A stretch of 64,000 nucleotides of DNA from 1162T-S-0a-05 sp050299435 (GCA_050299435.1 JBNKVX010000008.1:4602-68601); one strand, 5' to 3'; positions 18,099-27,720 are shown, counted from the stretch's first letter. Numbers and translations: made by a program. The notes: generated by a model not told the origin, from the sequence alone.

Positions 18099-19183
18099 GC
18101 CACGAAATTAACGTGCACAAAAGTATGCAGGTTAACAAAGTGAATCGCGACAAACCCGAAGTTTATGGCGATGCGCACCCGAAAGCCTTGCTCAGATCCA
18201 TTATGGAAGACGGCGAGCACTTGTTACCTTTGGAAAATCAACATATTTTGTCTGCCGATCAATTTGATCAACAAACGCTTTTGCAATTATTTCGTCTTGC
18301 GGCCAAGTATGAAAGTAACCCTGAAAGATTTCGTACACCTTTGCAGGGGAAGATTCTGATAAGTGCATTTTATGAACCAAGCACACGTACACGCCTTTCA
18401 TTTGAAAGCGCTTGGCATCGCTTGGGCGGTGACATCATGTCCATCACGGATCGTTCTACAACCGGTATTGCCAAAGGCGAATCTCTTTCAGATGTCGGCG
18501 AAATGTTTAACAACTATGCTGACTGTGTTGTTCTACGGGATACGCGTGCTGAGTCCTTGAGCGAAATGAAAAGCTCCTTGCGTATTCCTATTATTAATGC
18601 AGGCAACGGCATCGACGAACATCCTACACAAGCGATGGCCGATATTTATACCATTTTTAAATGGCGCCCTGAATTGATTAAAAAGGACGTGGATAAGAAA
18701 CATAAAATTGACGTTGGTATTATTGGCGTACCACACAAAATGCGGACAGTGCGAAGCTTGTTAAAAATATTTTCCGTTTTTCCCTATGCCTTCAATAATA
18801 TTTATTTATTCAGCAACGAAGATTCACCACCTGATAATGATTTAATGGAAATGTTAAAAGATCGAGGCTTGAATATAATACTTCCAAAAGAAAATTTTGA
18901 TAAGGTATTGCCGAAACTCGACGTGATTTACATCAATGCTATTGCCTGGATTGGCGATAGTTTCGAAACCTACGGAAAAGAATTTTCACTATCAACAACT
19001 AAACCCTTTAAAAAAGGTGCCATTGTGCTTCACCCACTTGCTAGAGGTGAGGAATTACCGGTTGACTTAGACAAAACCGAACTCAATTGGTACTTCTCGC
19101 AAGCACGCGGTGCGGTGTTTGTACGAATGGCTCTTCTCACCTGCCTCGTTCATCGCAAAGGGCGCGTACTCGACGTCGTTTAA
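18092..19183 (+). CDS. Aspartate carbamoyltransferase-like enzyme with altered second-substrate site
   Basis: 363 residues, PyrB-related. The carbamoyl-phosphate site is intact: STRTR at 97-101, Lys128 in AKGES, Arg149, HPTQ at 177-180, Arg218. In PyrB the 240s-loop motif TRVQKER supplies Arg and Gln that bind the aspartate carboxylates; here the aligned stretch (about 280-290) reads YINAIAWIGDS, and HPLPR has become HPLARG. The N-terminus is about 50 residues longer than PyrB. So it should transfer a carbamoyl group to, or phosphorolyse it from, a compound other than aspartate (inference). GAGGTG lies 4 bases before the ATG. No pyrimidine genes are nearby; the neighbours are an amidotransferase and an N-carbamoyl hydrolase. 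Confidence 0.88.
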   Translation: MVSHEINVHKSMQVNKVNRDKPEVYGDAHPKALLRSIMEDGEHLLPLENQHILSADQFDQQTLLQLFRLAAKYESNPERFRTPLQGKILISAFYEPSTRTRLSFESAWHRLGGDIMSITDRSTTGIAKGESLSDVGEMFNNYADCVVLRDTRAESLSEMKSSLRIPIINAGNGIDEHPTQAMADIYTIFKWRPELIKKDVDKKHKIDVGIIGVPHKMRTVRSLLKIFSVFPYAFNNIYLFSNEDSPPDNDLMEMLKDRGLNIILPKENFDKVLPKLDVIYINAIAWIGDSFETYGKEFSLSTTKPFKKGAIVLHPLARGEELPVDLDKTELNWYFSQARGAVFVRMALLTCLVHRKGRVLDVV

Positions 19184-19208
19184 TTACAACTCAAAACAGG
19201 ATTCTTAA

Positions 19209-21218
19209 ATGTGCGGTATTGCTGGTATTTTTAATACCTCCAAAGACAATATAATTCCCCCTCAATTGCTCGTAAATATGGCTGCCATACAGTGGCATCG
19301 AGGACCGGATGGATTTGGTTATCATAGTGTTGAGGGTCACGGCGTGGGCTTCAGTCATGCTCGCTTATCTATAATTGATCTTAACGAAAATCGTGGTCGC
19401 CAACCGAAGTTAAGTCAAGATGGAAATCTCCTTCTCGCACACAATGGCGAATTTTATGATTACCAGCGTATACGCGCACGTTTAACCGCTGACGGCGCGC
19501 GCTTCCAATCTAAAAGTGATTCCGAAATTGTGTTGCACCTTTACCCAAAATTAGGAATTGAAAAAACGCTACTTGAATTACGCGGTGAATTTGCCTTCGC
19601 ATTGTATGAAAAAAGTGAAGAAACGCTTTATCTTGTTCGTGACCGCTTCGGCATCAAACCTCTTTATTGGACACAAACGAAAGAGGGTGTTGTTTTTGGA
19701 TCCGAATTGAAAGTACTGTTTGCACACCCCGCTGTAAAACGCGAATTTTCTGCCGCGGGTATTTATCATCAGCTGATGCAAACAATTGTTCCCGGCACGA
19801 CTGCTTTTAAAAACATTCATCAAATAAAACCCGGTCACATTGTCAAAATTCAGAGGCGCAATGGCACACTCGATATTAATGAGAAAAAATATTGGGATCT
19901 GGATTTTCCACCCGAGCATGAACGTGCCGAGATGAGTGAAACAGAGGCTATTGAGTCTGTTCGTGAGGGATTGCTGAACGCAGTTGCCTTGCGCTTAGAG
20001 GCGGATGTTCCCGTCGGCTGTTACCTCAGTGGCGGAATTGATTCCTGTGCAATTTTGGGTTTAGCTTCCGCATGCAGGCAAGGGCCAGTTAAAGCTTTTA
20101 CTATAGGTTTCGATGACAAAAGTTACGACGAAAGCGCAATAGCGACTCAGATGGCGGAGAGTTGTGGAGCCGATCAAGACATCATGCGCTTATCGGGAAA
20201 TGAATTGTACGGCCACTTTGAGGAAACACTGTGGCATACAGAACGAACGATTTACAACACGCTGGGTGTCGCAAAACTATTGATGAGCCGACACGTTAAT
20301 CAGAGTAAGTATAAAGTCGTAATGACGGGTGAAGGCTCGGATGAATTATTTGGCGGTTACCCCGCGTTTCGTCGAGATATGTTTTTGCATGGCCTCGACA
20401 GTCTCAGTGCTAAAGACAAAGCAGATTGGCAAGCTCTATTAAACGAAAGCAATGCCTTATTTACGGGTGCCATGCTTTCCAAAGATCAAATTGATGACCC
20501 CGCGCTGCATTTCAAAGTAGGTTTTACTCCAAGTTGTTTGCAGCCTTGGCTGGCCTGTGAAGAACATGTTCCCTCTTTGCTTTCTGAATCCCTTGGTCAG
20601 CAATTACAGGGTTACAAAGCGGGAGAAGCTATCGCAGAAACATTCGATGAAGAGCAGTTGCGTGGACGCCACGCCCTTGATAAAGCACAATATATTTGGT
20701 GCAAGACCATGCTCGAAGGACAAATCCTCACGTGGGGTGGCGACCGTGTTGATATGGCAAACTCAATGGAAGCAAGGCCGGCATTTCTTGATCATCATCT
20801 CGCTAAACTCGCGGTAAATATTCCACCGCAATATCGTATTAAAGGACGCATAGAAAAATGGGTGTTACGCGAGGCAATGAAAGGGATTCTGCCCGAAGTA
20901 CTCTACAAACGCGAAAAGTTTGCATTTATGGCTCCGCCCGCTCATACCGACGATACCAAATGGAAACAGATGAGGGTTTTGGCTGATAAATATTTAAATA
21001 AAGAAAGCATTGAAAGTTCCGGCTTGCTATCTTATCAAGGTGTAGAAGCCTTATTTAGAAAACATGATCTCCCGGAGACCAGCGTTGCAGAAAAAGTACA
21101 AATGGATGCAATTATTAATCATTTACTGGGAGTTCAAGTTTTGCATTCTCATTTTATTCAGCAAGATATTCCTAAATTAGCTGAAGAACGTGCAAAGAAA
21201 CTCGGTTGGGCCGCGTAA
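19209..21218 (+). CDS. Asparagine synthetase B-like glutamine-dependent amidotransferase
   Basis: 669 residues. The N-terminal Ntn glutaminase domain starts MCGIAGIF with catalytic Cys2, HRGPDG near 31-36 and AHNGEFYD near 77; the C-terminal synthetase domain has the PP-loop SGGIDS near residue 276 and GEGSDELFGGYPAF near 376. It would release ammonia from glutamine and adenylate a carboxylate to make an amide. AGGA precedes the ATG by 7 bases. It is longer than E. coli AsnB (about 550) through inserts and a C-terminal extension. Its place between a carbamoyltransferase and an N-carbamoyl hydrolase argues for a specialised substrate rather than asparagine synthesis, but this is inference. Confidence 0.88.
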   Translation: MCGIAGIFNTSKDNIIPPQLLVNMAAIQWHRGPDGFGYHSVEGHGVGFSHARLSIIDLNENRGRQPKLSQDGNLLLAHNGEFYDYQRIRARLTADGARFQSKSDSEIVLHLYPKLGIEKTLLELRGEFAFALYEKSEETLYLVRDRFGIKPLYWTQTKEGVVFGSELKVLFAHPAVKREFSAAGIYHQLMQTIVPGTTAFKNIHQIKPGHIVKIQRRNGTLDINEKKYWDLDFPPEHERAEMSETEAIESVREGLLNAVALRLEADVPVGCYLSGGIDSCAILGLASACRQGPVKAFTIGFDDKSYDESAIATQMAESCGADQDIMRLSGNELYGHFEETLWHTERTIYNTLGVAKLLMSRHVNQSKYKVVMTGEGSDELFGGYPAFRRDMFLHGLDSLSAKDKADWQALLNESNALFTGAMLSKDQIDDPALHFKVGFTPSCLQPWLACEEHVPSLLSESLGQQLQGYKAGEAIAETFDEEQLRGRHALDKAQYIWCKTMLEGQILTWGGDRVDMANSMEARPAFLDHHLAKLAVNIPPQYRIKGRIEKWVLREAMKGILPEVLYKREKFAFMAPPAHTDDTKWKQMRVLADKYLNKESIESSGLLSYQGVEALFRKHDLPETSVAEKVQMDAIINHLLGVQVLHSHFIQQDIPKLAEERAKKLGWAA

Positions 21219-21222
21219 GATT

Positions 21223-22458
21223 ATGAGCCTCAATATAGATATAGAACGTGTAAAACAGGATATTTATACCGTTGGTCGCTATGGCTATAACTCGGAAGAC
21301 CAGGGTGTCTATCGTCAGGGCTTTAGTGACGAAGATATAAAAGCACGAGCCTGGTTTCAAAAACAACTCGAAGAATTGGGCCTCGATAATTACATGGATG
21401 GAGCGGGAAATGTAATTGGTCGTTATGGAAATAAAAAGGACAAGGCCTTACTGCTCGGATCTCACCTTGATTCTGTGCCCGCAGGCGGTATGTTCGACGG
21501 TGTACTCGGCGTGATTGCAGGTCTCGAATGTATCCGCGTGATAAAAGAAAACAATATTTCGATTAAACACGCATTGGAAGTCGTTGCGACCAGTGAAGAA
21601 GAAGGACGTTTTGGCGGCATGCTAGGTGCGCAAGCACTGACGGGAAATATACGTCTCGATTGGTTAGAACGCGCAAAGGATGCGAGCGGCGAATTATTAC
21701 GCGATGCAATGGCGCGTTGTCAAATGCCTTATCATCTGGCAATGGAAGCCGCACGTGACCCCGATAACTTAATTGGCTTTCTTGAACTCCACATTGAACA
21801 GGGACCCGTGCTTGAACAAACCGGCAATACTATTGGTATTGTAGAAGGCATTAGCGGCGTCTTTAAGTGGAAAGTACAATTAATCGGAAAAGCTGACCAC
21901 GCCGGTACGGCACCTATGAATTTACGCAGCGATGCCTTTATGGGAGTCGCTGATTTTGCGCATGAGATTGCTCGCATTATTGATGAGGAAGGCACAGATA
22001 AAAGTCGTCTAACCATCGGCAGTGTTGAACTCAAACCCGGTTTTGCACACACCGTTCCCGGCCAAGCCGAATTTACACTTGTCGGCCGGGACATGTCGGA
22101 AGCTGTCATGAATGCACTTGCCGATTCGTGCCGCAAAGTGCTCTCAGCGATCGCGCGCAAACATAAACTCATGTTCGAATATGAACAAATGAGTTGGCTA
22201 GAACCCAAACATTGTTCAAAAGACATCATGCAAGTGCTGGAAAAACATTCTTTGGCATTGGGTTACAAAACCCTGGTGATGCCTAGCGGAGCCGGTCACG
22301 ACGCTCAGTTCTTTACTGATATCACACCAACAGGTTTGTTGTTTGTGCCTAGTGTGGGCGGTGTAAGTCATGCGCCCGACGAGTGGACGCACTGGCATGA
22401 TGTTGAAAAAGGCTGCAATGTGCTTCTCCATACCGTACTTGAATTAGTTCAAAAATAA
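21223..22458 (+). CDS. M20-family N-carbamoyl-amino-acid hydrolase / allantoate amidohydrolase
   Basis: 411 residues from ATG 21223, four bases after the amidotransferase stop; an upstream GTG at 21190 would overlap that gene. The two-metal ligands are visible: His81 (GSHLDSV), Asp92 (FDGVLG), Glu126/127 (SEEEGRFGG), His190 (LHIEQGPVLE) and a C-terminal His (GGVSHAPDEW). DHAGTAPM marks the dimerisation lid. This fold includes allantoate amidohydrolase, beta-ureidopropionase and L-N-carbamoylase, which split a ureido group to ammonia, CO2 and an amine. In this operon it could remove the carbamoyl group that the neighbouring transferase handles. Cytosolic; no signal peptide. Confidence 0.88.
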   Translation: MSLNIDIERVKQDIYTVGRYGYNSEDQGVYRQGFSDEDIKARAWFQKQLEELGLDNYMDGAGNVIGRYGNKKDKALLLGSHLDSVPAGGMFDGVLGVIAGLECIRVIKENNISIKHALEVVATSEEEGRFGGMLGAQALTGNIRLDWLERAKDASGELLRDAMARCQMPYHLAMEAARDPDNLIGFLELHIEQGPVLEQTGNTIGIVEGISGVFKWKVQLIGKADHAGTAPMNLRSDAFMGVADFAHEIARIIDEEGTDKSRLTIGSVELKPGFAHTVPGQAEFTLVGRDMSEAVMNALADSCRKVLSAIARKHKLMFEYEQMSWLEPKHCSKDIMQVLEKHSLALGYKTLVMPSGAGHDAQFFTDITPTGLLFVPSVGGVSHAPDEWTHWHDVEKGCNVLLHTVLELVQK

Positions 22459-22463
22459 AGACT

Positions 22464-23063
22464 GTGCAAACACTCATTGCCAATTTGGAAAAGGTGATTG
22501 ACTCCTGGCTTGAAAAAAATCTATTAAATTCGCAAAAAAAGACTGTAAAAGAGTATGACCTTCTCCAAGCTTGTGAAAACGAAGCTTGCTTTCAAGCACT
22601 CCGCTCCGCAAGTCCGTCATTAATGTTATTTCAAAAACATTTTCTTTGTATGCATGTTCTTTATAAACTTCAAAAGCAGTGGCTTGAGAGAAAATACTAT
22701 TTAAACATTTCCTCGATCAACATATCTCTGGAACAGCAACTCGATAACGACGATTCACTTCCAGGAACAGATCACAACGAGCTCGCAAATTATTACCTCA
22801 ATCTTGAAAACCTGACAAAGGCCAACGAGGACAGCGTGCATCAACTTCAGGAAAATTTTTTCAAACAATACCACGCCTGGTTAAATGCCGATGAAGCTTA
22901 TGCCACCCTGGGTATCTCGCCGACCAGCTCTTGGGAAGCCATTCAAAAAGAATATCGTCGCCTTTGCCAGCTTCACCATCCTGACAAAGGTGGAGACTCT
23001 GAAATATTTCTCGAAATGCAATACGCCTACGAACAACTGAAAACCAGGTATCTTAAAACCTAA
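22464..23063 (+). CDS. DnaJ-related protein with C-terminal J domain
   Basis: 199 residues starting with GTG, five bases after the hydrolase stop. Residues about 1-80 resemble the DNAJ-related N-terminal domain of gammaproteobacterial proteins; residues about 135-199 form a J domain (EAYATLGISPTSSWEAIQKE) with the HPD motif in LHHPDKGGD, which stimulates DnaK ATPase. Relatives are often encoded alone with no known client. It is the last gene of the tight operon; whether it serves the enzymes above or is only a passenger is open. A 138-base gap follows without a clear terminator. Confidence 0.8.
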   Translation: MQTLIANLEKVIDSWLEKNLLNSQKKTVKEYDLLQACENEACFQALRSASPSLMLFQKHFLCMHVLYKLQKQWLERKYYLNISSINISLEQQLDNDDSLPGTDHNELANYYLNLENLTKANEDSVHQLQENFFKQYHAWLNADEAYATLGISPTSSWEAIQKEYRRLCQLHHPDKGGDSEIFLEMQYAYEQLKTRYLKT

Positions 23064-23201
23064 AAAAACTTACCTTACACAGAAGCCTAAAGCAATATTT
23101 CCTATCCGATACTTTCTGCCTGAGCCTCTCCACGCTTGCTCTCTTTCCAAAGCTGTAGCATTATCTAAAAGTAGTTAATAAACCTTAATTAGTTTGCTCA
23201 A

Positions 23202-23591
23202 ATGAAAAAATTATTCCATGCCGCCGTAAGTGTGCTTTTTTTCTATATTGCCTGGTTACAATTTAACGATCCAGATCCACTATTTTGGATATTACTTTAT
23301 TTCCTGGTGGCGCTCGTGCCACTTAGATGTCTTTTACCTGAATCACAAACCCAATTACATACCCTATCGCGCTTTTTACCTGCTATTGCGAGCGGCTATT
23401 GTCTGGCCGCGCTTGCGATGGTCGCCAGTGGCGCACTGGATTATATTCCTCACTTACACGACGAATCACTTATCCAGGATATGAGTGCAGAGCGACCTTA
23501 TATTGAGGAAGCGCGAGAGTGGCTTGGAACGCTAATCGGTTTAATTACAGTGACAATTTATTGGTTTATGGAGTTGAAGAACAAGCGCTAA
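23202..23591 (+). CDS. TMEM220-family small membrane protein
   Basis: 129 residues with four hydrophobic helices (about 5-20, 27-45, 60-80, 108-125) and the family signature LQFNDPDPLFWILLY just after the first helix. Function is unknown in bacteria and eukaryotes. Its last 26 bases overlap the end of eboF on the other strand, a convergent arrangement, so it is probably not part of the ebo cluster. Confidence 0.8.
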   Translation: MKKLFHAAVSVLFFYIAWLQFNDPDPLFWILLYFLVALVPLRCLLPESQTQLHTLSRFLPAIASGYCLAALAMVASGALDYIPHLHDESLIQDMSAERPYIEEAREWLGTLIGLITVTIYWFMELKNKR

Positions 23592-24993
23592 GTTTTAACA
23601 GCAAAACTTGAATATCCGTAGGTAAGATTCCATTTTCGACCATTTCGGAAGGCAAAAAACCACTTTCTGAACAAATAAATATCGCACCGTCATCTGCATT
23701 TTCACAAAATGCGCCATGAGAACCCTTTACCAAACTGGTATCCAGAGGGATAACATCCATAAGTGTACGAAACCCAAGCTTTTTCAAAAGCAACTTACTG
23801 GCAAGTTTTAATTTAGGGAATCGCAAACTGGGATCAAGAAATAATTCAACCGGGTCGTAACCTGGTTTGCGGTGGATATCAACCGTGCGCGCAAAGTCTG
23901 GCGCCTTAGCATCTTCCAACCAATAATAATAACTAAACCACGCGTCCTGACGACTCACAGCAATTAAATCACCACTACGCTCATGCGCCAGACCATAATG
24001 TTTTTTCTGCTCGTCCCCCAAGATTAATTCCACTTCCGGGCAGTCTTCTAGTGCCTTCCTCACCTTGTCCAACAGGCCTTTATCCTGCACATAAACATGT
24101 GCTATTTGGTGATCAGCCACAGCAAAAACTCGGCTTGCGCCCGCGTCCAAAATCTCTAACCCTAATTCTTCACGAGCCTGAAGCCAACCTTGCATACGAA
24201 AAATACGATTCAAGTAACATACTTTGGATACCGATTGGATACCGTATTCTGAGAGCACAACAATGCGGTATTGCTGACTTTGTGCATAATCAAGTAGTTG
24301 ACCACAGACTTGATCAATAGCGGATAGCTCAGCTGCAATCCCCGGGTGATTTGGACCTAATTTTTGTAGCGCGTAATCGAGATGTGGTAGATACACCATG
24401 GCCAAATCAGGTCGTTCTTTTTCAAGCACCTCCAGTGCGCAATCGGCAATCCATTGTGAAGATTGAATATTTGAATTTGGACCCCAGAAACTGAAAAGAG
24501 GAAATTGTCCAAGACGTGCATTTAAGTCATTGCGAAGTTCAGGTGGCGAAGTATAAATATCTGGAATTTTTCTTCCGTCAGCGGGATACATTGGCCTCAC
24601 TGTTACCGAAGTATCTGCGGGATTGTACATGTTGTACCAACAGAAAATATTTGCAGTGTGAGCTTCAGGATACAAGTCTTTAAAATTTTGCCAAATTTGC
24701 GGCCTTTGTATCAGGTGGTTGCTTTGATGCCAAAATTTAATTTCGGCCAGATCTTTAAAATACCAACCATTGCCAACAATACCATGTTCGCTGGGCGTGT
24801 GACCGCTGAAATACGTTGCCTGAACAGAGCAGGTTACTGCCGGAAGCATTGATTGAATGTGTGTCACTCCACCGTGTTTGGCCAACTTTTCCAAATTAGG
24901 GGTAAAGGGTCCTATGTGTTTTGGACTTAGACCAACAACGTTAAGTACCAATAGTTTGGAAGGAACAGTTTTCTGCAAAGTATCCACCGACAT
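23566..24993 (-). CDS. eboF: EboF: alkaline phosphatase-superfamily phosphodiesterase/nucleotide pyrophosphatase
   Basis: 475 residues. The nucleophile Thr is in LPAVTCSVQATYFSG, followed by TPSEHGIVGNGW; metal ligands continue in LPHLDYALQKLGPNHPG and VVLSEYG, and KGSHGAF near the end gives the last His. This is the type I phosphodiesterase fold, which hydrolyses phosphodiesters or pyrophosphates with two metals. No signal peptide is obvious. It lies 5 bases after eboB and is the last gene of the cluster. In ebo clusters this enzyme is constant, but its substrate is not established. Confidence 0.88.
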   Translation of the reverse strand: MSVDTLQKTVPSKLLVLNVVGLSPKHIGPFTPNLEKLAKHGGVTHIQSMLPAVTCSVQATYFSGHTPSEHGIVGNGWYFKDLAEIKFWHQSNHLIQRPQIWQNFKDLYPEAHTANIFCWYNMYNPADTSVTVRPMYPADGRKIPDIYTSPPELRNDLNARLGQFPLFSFWGPNSNIQSSQWIADCALEVLEKERPDLAMVYLPHLDYALQKLGPNHPGIAAELSAIDQVCGQLLDYAQSQQYRIVVLSEYGIQSVSKVCYLNRIFRMQGWLQAREELGLEILDAGASRVFAVADHQIAHVYVQDKGLLDKVRKALEDCPEVELILGDEQKKHYGLAHERSGDLIAVSRQDAWFSYYYWLEDAKAPDFARTVDIHRKPGYDPVELFLDPSLRFPKLKLASKLLLKKLGFRTLMDVIPLDTSLVKGSHGAFCENADDGAIFICSESGFLPSEMVENGILPTDIQVLLLKLSACSSTP

Positions 24994-24998
24994 CGCGT

Positions 24999-25877
24999 TT
25001 AATTATCAACCCTGGGAGTTTGTCCGCGTAAAACTGAATTACCTTCAAAATTTTTCGCCTGATCTATTTTATTATTTTTCCAGTCGCTTTCCTGCATTTG
25101 ACCACTTTGTGCGTAGGCATCCAGGGCATTTTTGTAACACACCAAATTGACATCACTCTCATTGATGCCATTTGCTAACATTAATTGCGCTGTTTTAGGC
25201 ACCGACAGTGGATCTGATACTCCCCAGTCTGCGCTGGAGTCGATAAAAATCCGTTCACTGCCGTACTGTTTAACAATATTTACCATGCGTTCACTGCCCA
25301 TTTTTGTTTGCGGGTAAAGAGTAAATGCCGTCCAGTAACCTCTGTCTAACACGGTATCAACTGTTGTTTCATTATTATGATCAATTATTACTCGCGCAGG
25401 ATCCATACCATGCTCTTCACAAATATCCATAGTCAAAATTGTTCCACGTAATTTATCCCGGTGGGGCGTATGAACCATTACCGGCAATTCAAATTCCTTG
25501 GCCAATTCAATTTGTTGACGCAAATATTTTTCTTCCAAGTCGGTTTGTTCGTCAAATCCGATTTCACCCACGGCAACCACTCCTTCCTTCGCAAGAAATA
25601 AGGGCAATATTTCCATCACCTCTTCCGCCAGTTTTTCATTGTTGGCCTCTTTGGAATTCAAGCCAATGGTACAGTAATGTTGAATTCCAAACTGGGATGC
25701 ACGAAATCGTTCCCAACCGACAAGTGAAGCGAGATAATCTTTGTAGGTTTCGGCAGAGGTGCGTGGCTGACCTAACCAAAAAGCCGGTTCAATCACTGCG
25801 ACAATTCCGGCTTCTGACATTGCCTGGTAATCATCCGTCGTGCGCGCACTCATATGAACGTGAGGATCTATATACAT
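24999..25877 (-). CDS. eboB: EboB: TatD-family metal-dependent hydrolase
   Basis: 292 residues. The TIM-barrel amidohydrolase ligands are visible: DPHVHM at the N-terminus, AVGEIGFDE near residue 100, MVHTPHR near 134, IIDHNNE near 165, and IDSSADWG near 215. TatD enzymes are metal-dependent nucleases or hydrolases; the ebo version is a distinct subgroup of unknown substrate. AGGT sits about 7 bases before the ATG. It lies 42 bases after eboA and 5 before eboF. Confidence 0.88.
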   Translation of the reverse strand: MYIDPHVHMSARTTDDYQAMSEAGIVAVIEPAFWLGQPRTSAETYKDYLASLVGWERFRASQFGIQHYCTIGLNSKEANNEKLAEEVMEILPLFLAKEGVVAVGEIGFDEQTDLEEKYLRQQIELAKEFELPVMVHTPHRDKLRGTILTMDICEEHGMDPARVIIDHNNETTVDTVLDRGYWTAFTLYPQTKMGSERMVNIVKQYGSERIFIDSSADWGVSDPLSVPKTAQLMLANGINESDVNLVCYKNALDAYAQSGQMQESDWKNNKIDQAKNFEGNSVLRGQTPRVDN

Positions 25878-25919
25878 AATTCTGACCTATATTTTTTTAC
25901 TGTAATACATTTTTTCAAA

Positions 25920-26816
25920 TCAACTAATTTTATTTCTTCTCGCGAGCTGTTCCCAAGCAAGTTCACTCACTTTCAAACCTTGGTTTTCTGAAAGAAATTG
26001 TGAAAACTCACGAATCTCTTCTTTATTGTTTTCACTCAAAGACAAAACGATAGCCGCTTGAGACAAGTCATCTAAAGCGAGAAATGGCTTTTTTAGATAT
26101 TCTTCATCTTCTTTGCTATCTGCAGCCCAGCCGAGACACGCCCAAATATCCCAGGGTAAATTGCGACTCGCCGCTTGCCTTTCCCAAATATAGTGCTTAA
26201 TCATTTTCACCAGTTCTGCGTTGTTACGCTCTCTCAAGCCGAAAATGGACCAAATTGGCACCGCAAGAAATGCCGCTTTTAGAATAAGTTGATTCCATCC
26301 GTCCTGATCAAAATACTTGTAAGCATAGTGACTGTTGTGTGCAAGTGCACAAAATACGCTTTCAATATTACTACGAGCCACTTCACGCGCACGCTCAACA
26401 AAATATTCTGATTCAGGCAAATAATTTAACGCGCGCACAAGCAGCAATAATTCATTGACATCCGCCGTACTAAAGAGCTGGTCTACGGTACGACAGTAGT
26501 TTTCCCTTTCCACGCATTCACTTAATTGGAGCAACAACCACAAGCGCGCACACTGCACTGCAGTCCACTCTTCATTACCTGCATATTGGGCGAGGTGTTT
26601 AGCTCTGATTTCGCTGGATATTTCGCCCCTCGCAAACCATCTTGAACACATAGCAAAAAGGTAAAAGAATTTCTTTTTATCAAATTCCTGCAAACACGCT
26701 CGCAAACTCTCTTGCAAATTTTTAAAATTTTGGGTGCTAGAAACGGCTTCTAGATCCTGTAGCGCCTGCTCTAAGTCGTGTTTGATATTCGGCGTTTTCA
26801 TATTGGGTGATTTCAT
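25920..26816 (-). CDS. eboA: EboA-domain protein
   Basis: 298 residues from ATG 26816; the frame extends to 26936, but that would overlap eboC heavily and add no family sequence. It is almost entirely helical with no catalytic motif that I recognise (FFYLFAMCSRWFARGEIS, WLLLQLSECVERENYC). EboA is the defining hypothetical protein of ebo clusters. It lies 13 bases after eboC. Probably cytosolic or membrane-associated; function unknown. Confidence 0.8.
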   Translation of the reverse strand: MKSPNMKTPNIKHDLEQALQDLEAVSSTQNFKNLQESLRACLQEFDKKKFFYLFAMCSRWFARGEISSEIRAKHLAQYAGNEEWTAVQCARLWLLLQLSECVERENYCRTVDQLFSTADVNELLLLVRALNYLPESEYFVERAREVARSNIESVFCALAHNSHYAYKYFDQDGWNQLILKAAFLAVPIWSIFGLRERNNAELVKMIKHYIWERQAASRNLPWDIWACLGWAADSKEDEEYLKKPFLALDDLSQAAIVLSLSENNKEEIREFSQFLSENQGLKVSELAWEQLARRNKIS

Positions 26817-26829
26817 GCTTGCAACACCA

Positions 26830-27720
26830 TCACGTTGCCGGAATAGATCGTTGCAATACCAAACACAGAAGAAAGCCCGCCAGGGCGATCCAAGCCCACT
26901 GATTATGTTCAAGTGCAACCAGGAACATCGCATCAATCAAACACAGTCCCGCAAGTAATGCGGATACCGCCCGCCCAGTGGCGTGTGGAATTTTTTGCGA
27001 TAAGACATGAAAAACAGCACGCATCACCCAAGCCATACAAAATCCACTTATCAAAATTGTCTGCGTAGATTCATATCCGATATACACCGCGACAAAGATT
27101 GGAGAGAGCAAAAGTAAAACCGGTATTAACTGACTAACGAATGTGCCAATCGCTGGTTTGCTTTGATGCTCTGTTCTTGCTAATACTGTGATTCCTGCGA
27201 CATAAAGCAGCAAGGCCGCAGCCGCAAAATACAATTCTTTGCTGAAAGGTAAGGTCAAAACTAAACTGGCCGCGACCAGGTACACCAAAAATCGACACAG
27301 CCCCATAATCAGTGGTGCTAGTGTCGGCCATGCTTTGTGCTTCCAGTCGTAAAGCAAAATCGCTACGATAAGAAAAAACGAGAGCGTTAAGGTTGCCAAT
27401 ACATGCTGCGTAATCACTGAGAGTAAACCTAAACCCACCAGACAAAATAAACCGCTAAAGCTTAATACTTCTTTTTTATTTGCTTTACCTTGCGGAATAG
27501 GCCTCTGCGGGTTGTTTTCAGTATCCCATCCCACGTCGAAATAATCATTCAGGTACATACCAGCGACATAAAAAAAACTGACTGCCACACAAGCCAATAT
27601 CAGTTTGTCGAACCCAATAATACTCAATGCGCTTGTGAATGCGACACCAACAAGCACATTGGTCCAAACAGTGGGTAAATTAGAAATACGTCCAAGTACA
27701 AGCGCAGTTTTTAAATTCAA
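26830..27720 (-). CDS. eboC: EboC: UbiA-like prenyltransferase
   Basis: About 296 residues with eight or nine hydrophobic helices and the first Asp-rich motif NDYFDVGWDTENNPQRP, matching NDxxDxxxD of UbiA enzymes, which transfer isoprenyl diphosphates in the inner membrane. The long frame begins at a TTG at 27741, but GAAGGAG lies 8 bases before another TTG at 27720, which overlaps the eboE stop (TTGA); I choose that start. The second Asp-rich motif (near ARTEHQSKP) is less clear, so the enzyme may accept an unusual acceptor. It couples eboE to eboA. Confidence 0.85.
   Translation of the reverse strand: MNLKTALVLGRISNLPTVWTNVLVGVAFTSALSIIGFDKLILACVAVSFFYVAGMYLNDYFDVGWDTENNPQRPIPQGKANKKEVLSFSGLFCLVGLGLLSVITQHVLATLTLSFFLIVAILLYDWKHKAWPTLAPLIMGLCRFLVYLVAASLVLTLPFSKELYFAAAALLLYVAGITVLARTEHQSKPAIGTFVSQLIPVLLLLSPIFVAVYIGYESTQTILISGFCMAWVMRAVFHVLSQKIPHATGRAVSALLAGLCLIDAMFLVALEHNQWAWIALAGFLLCLVLQRSIPAT

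Noticed and set aside
26817..26936. N-terminal extension of EboA
   Set aside because: It lies inside eboC in another frame and its residues look like shadow sequence.
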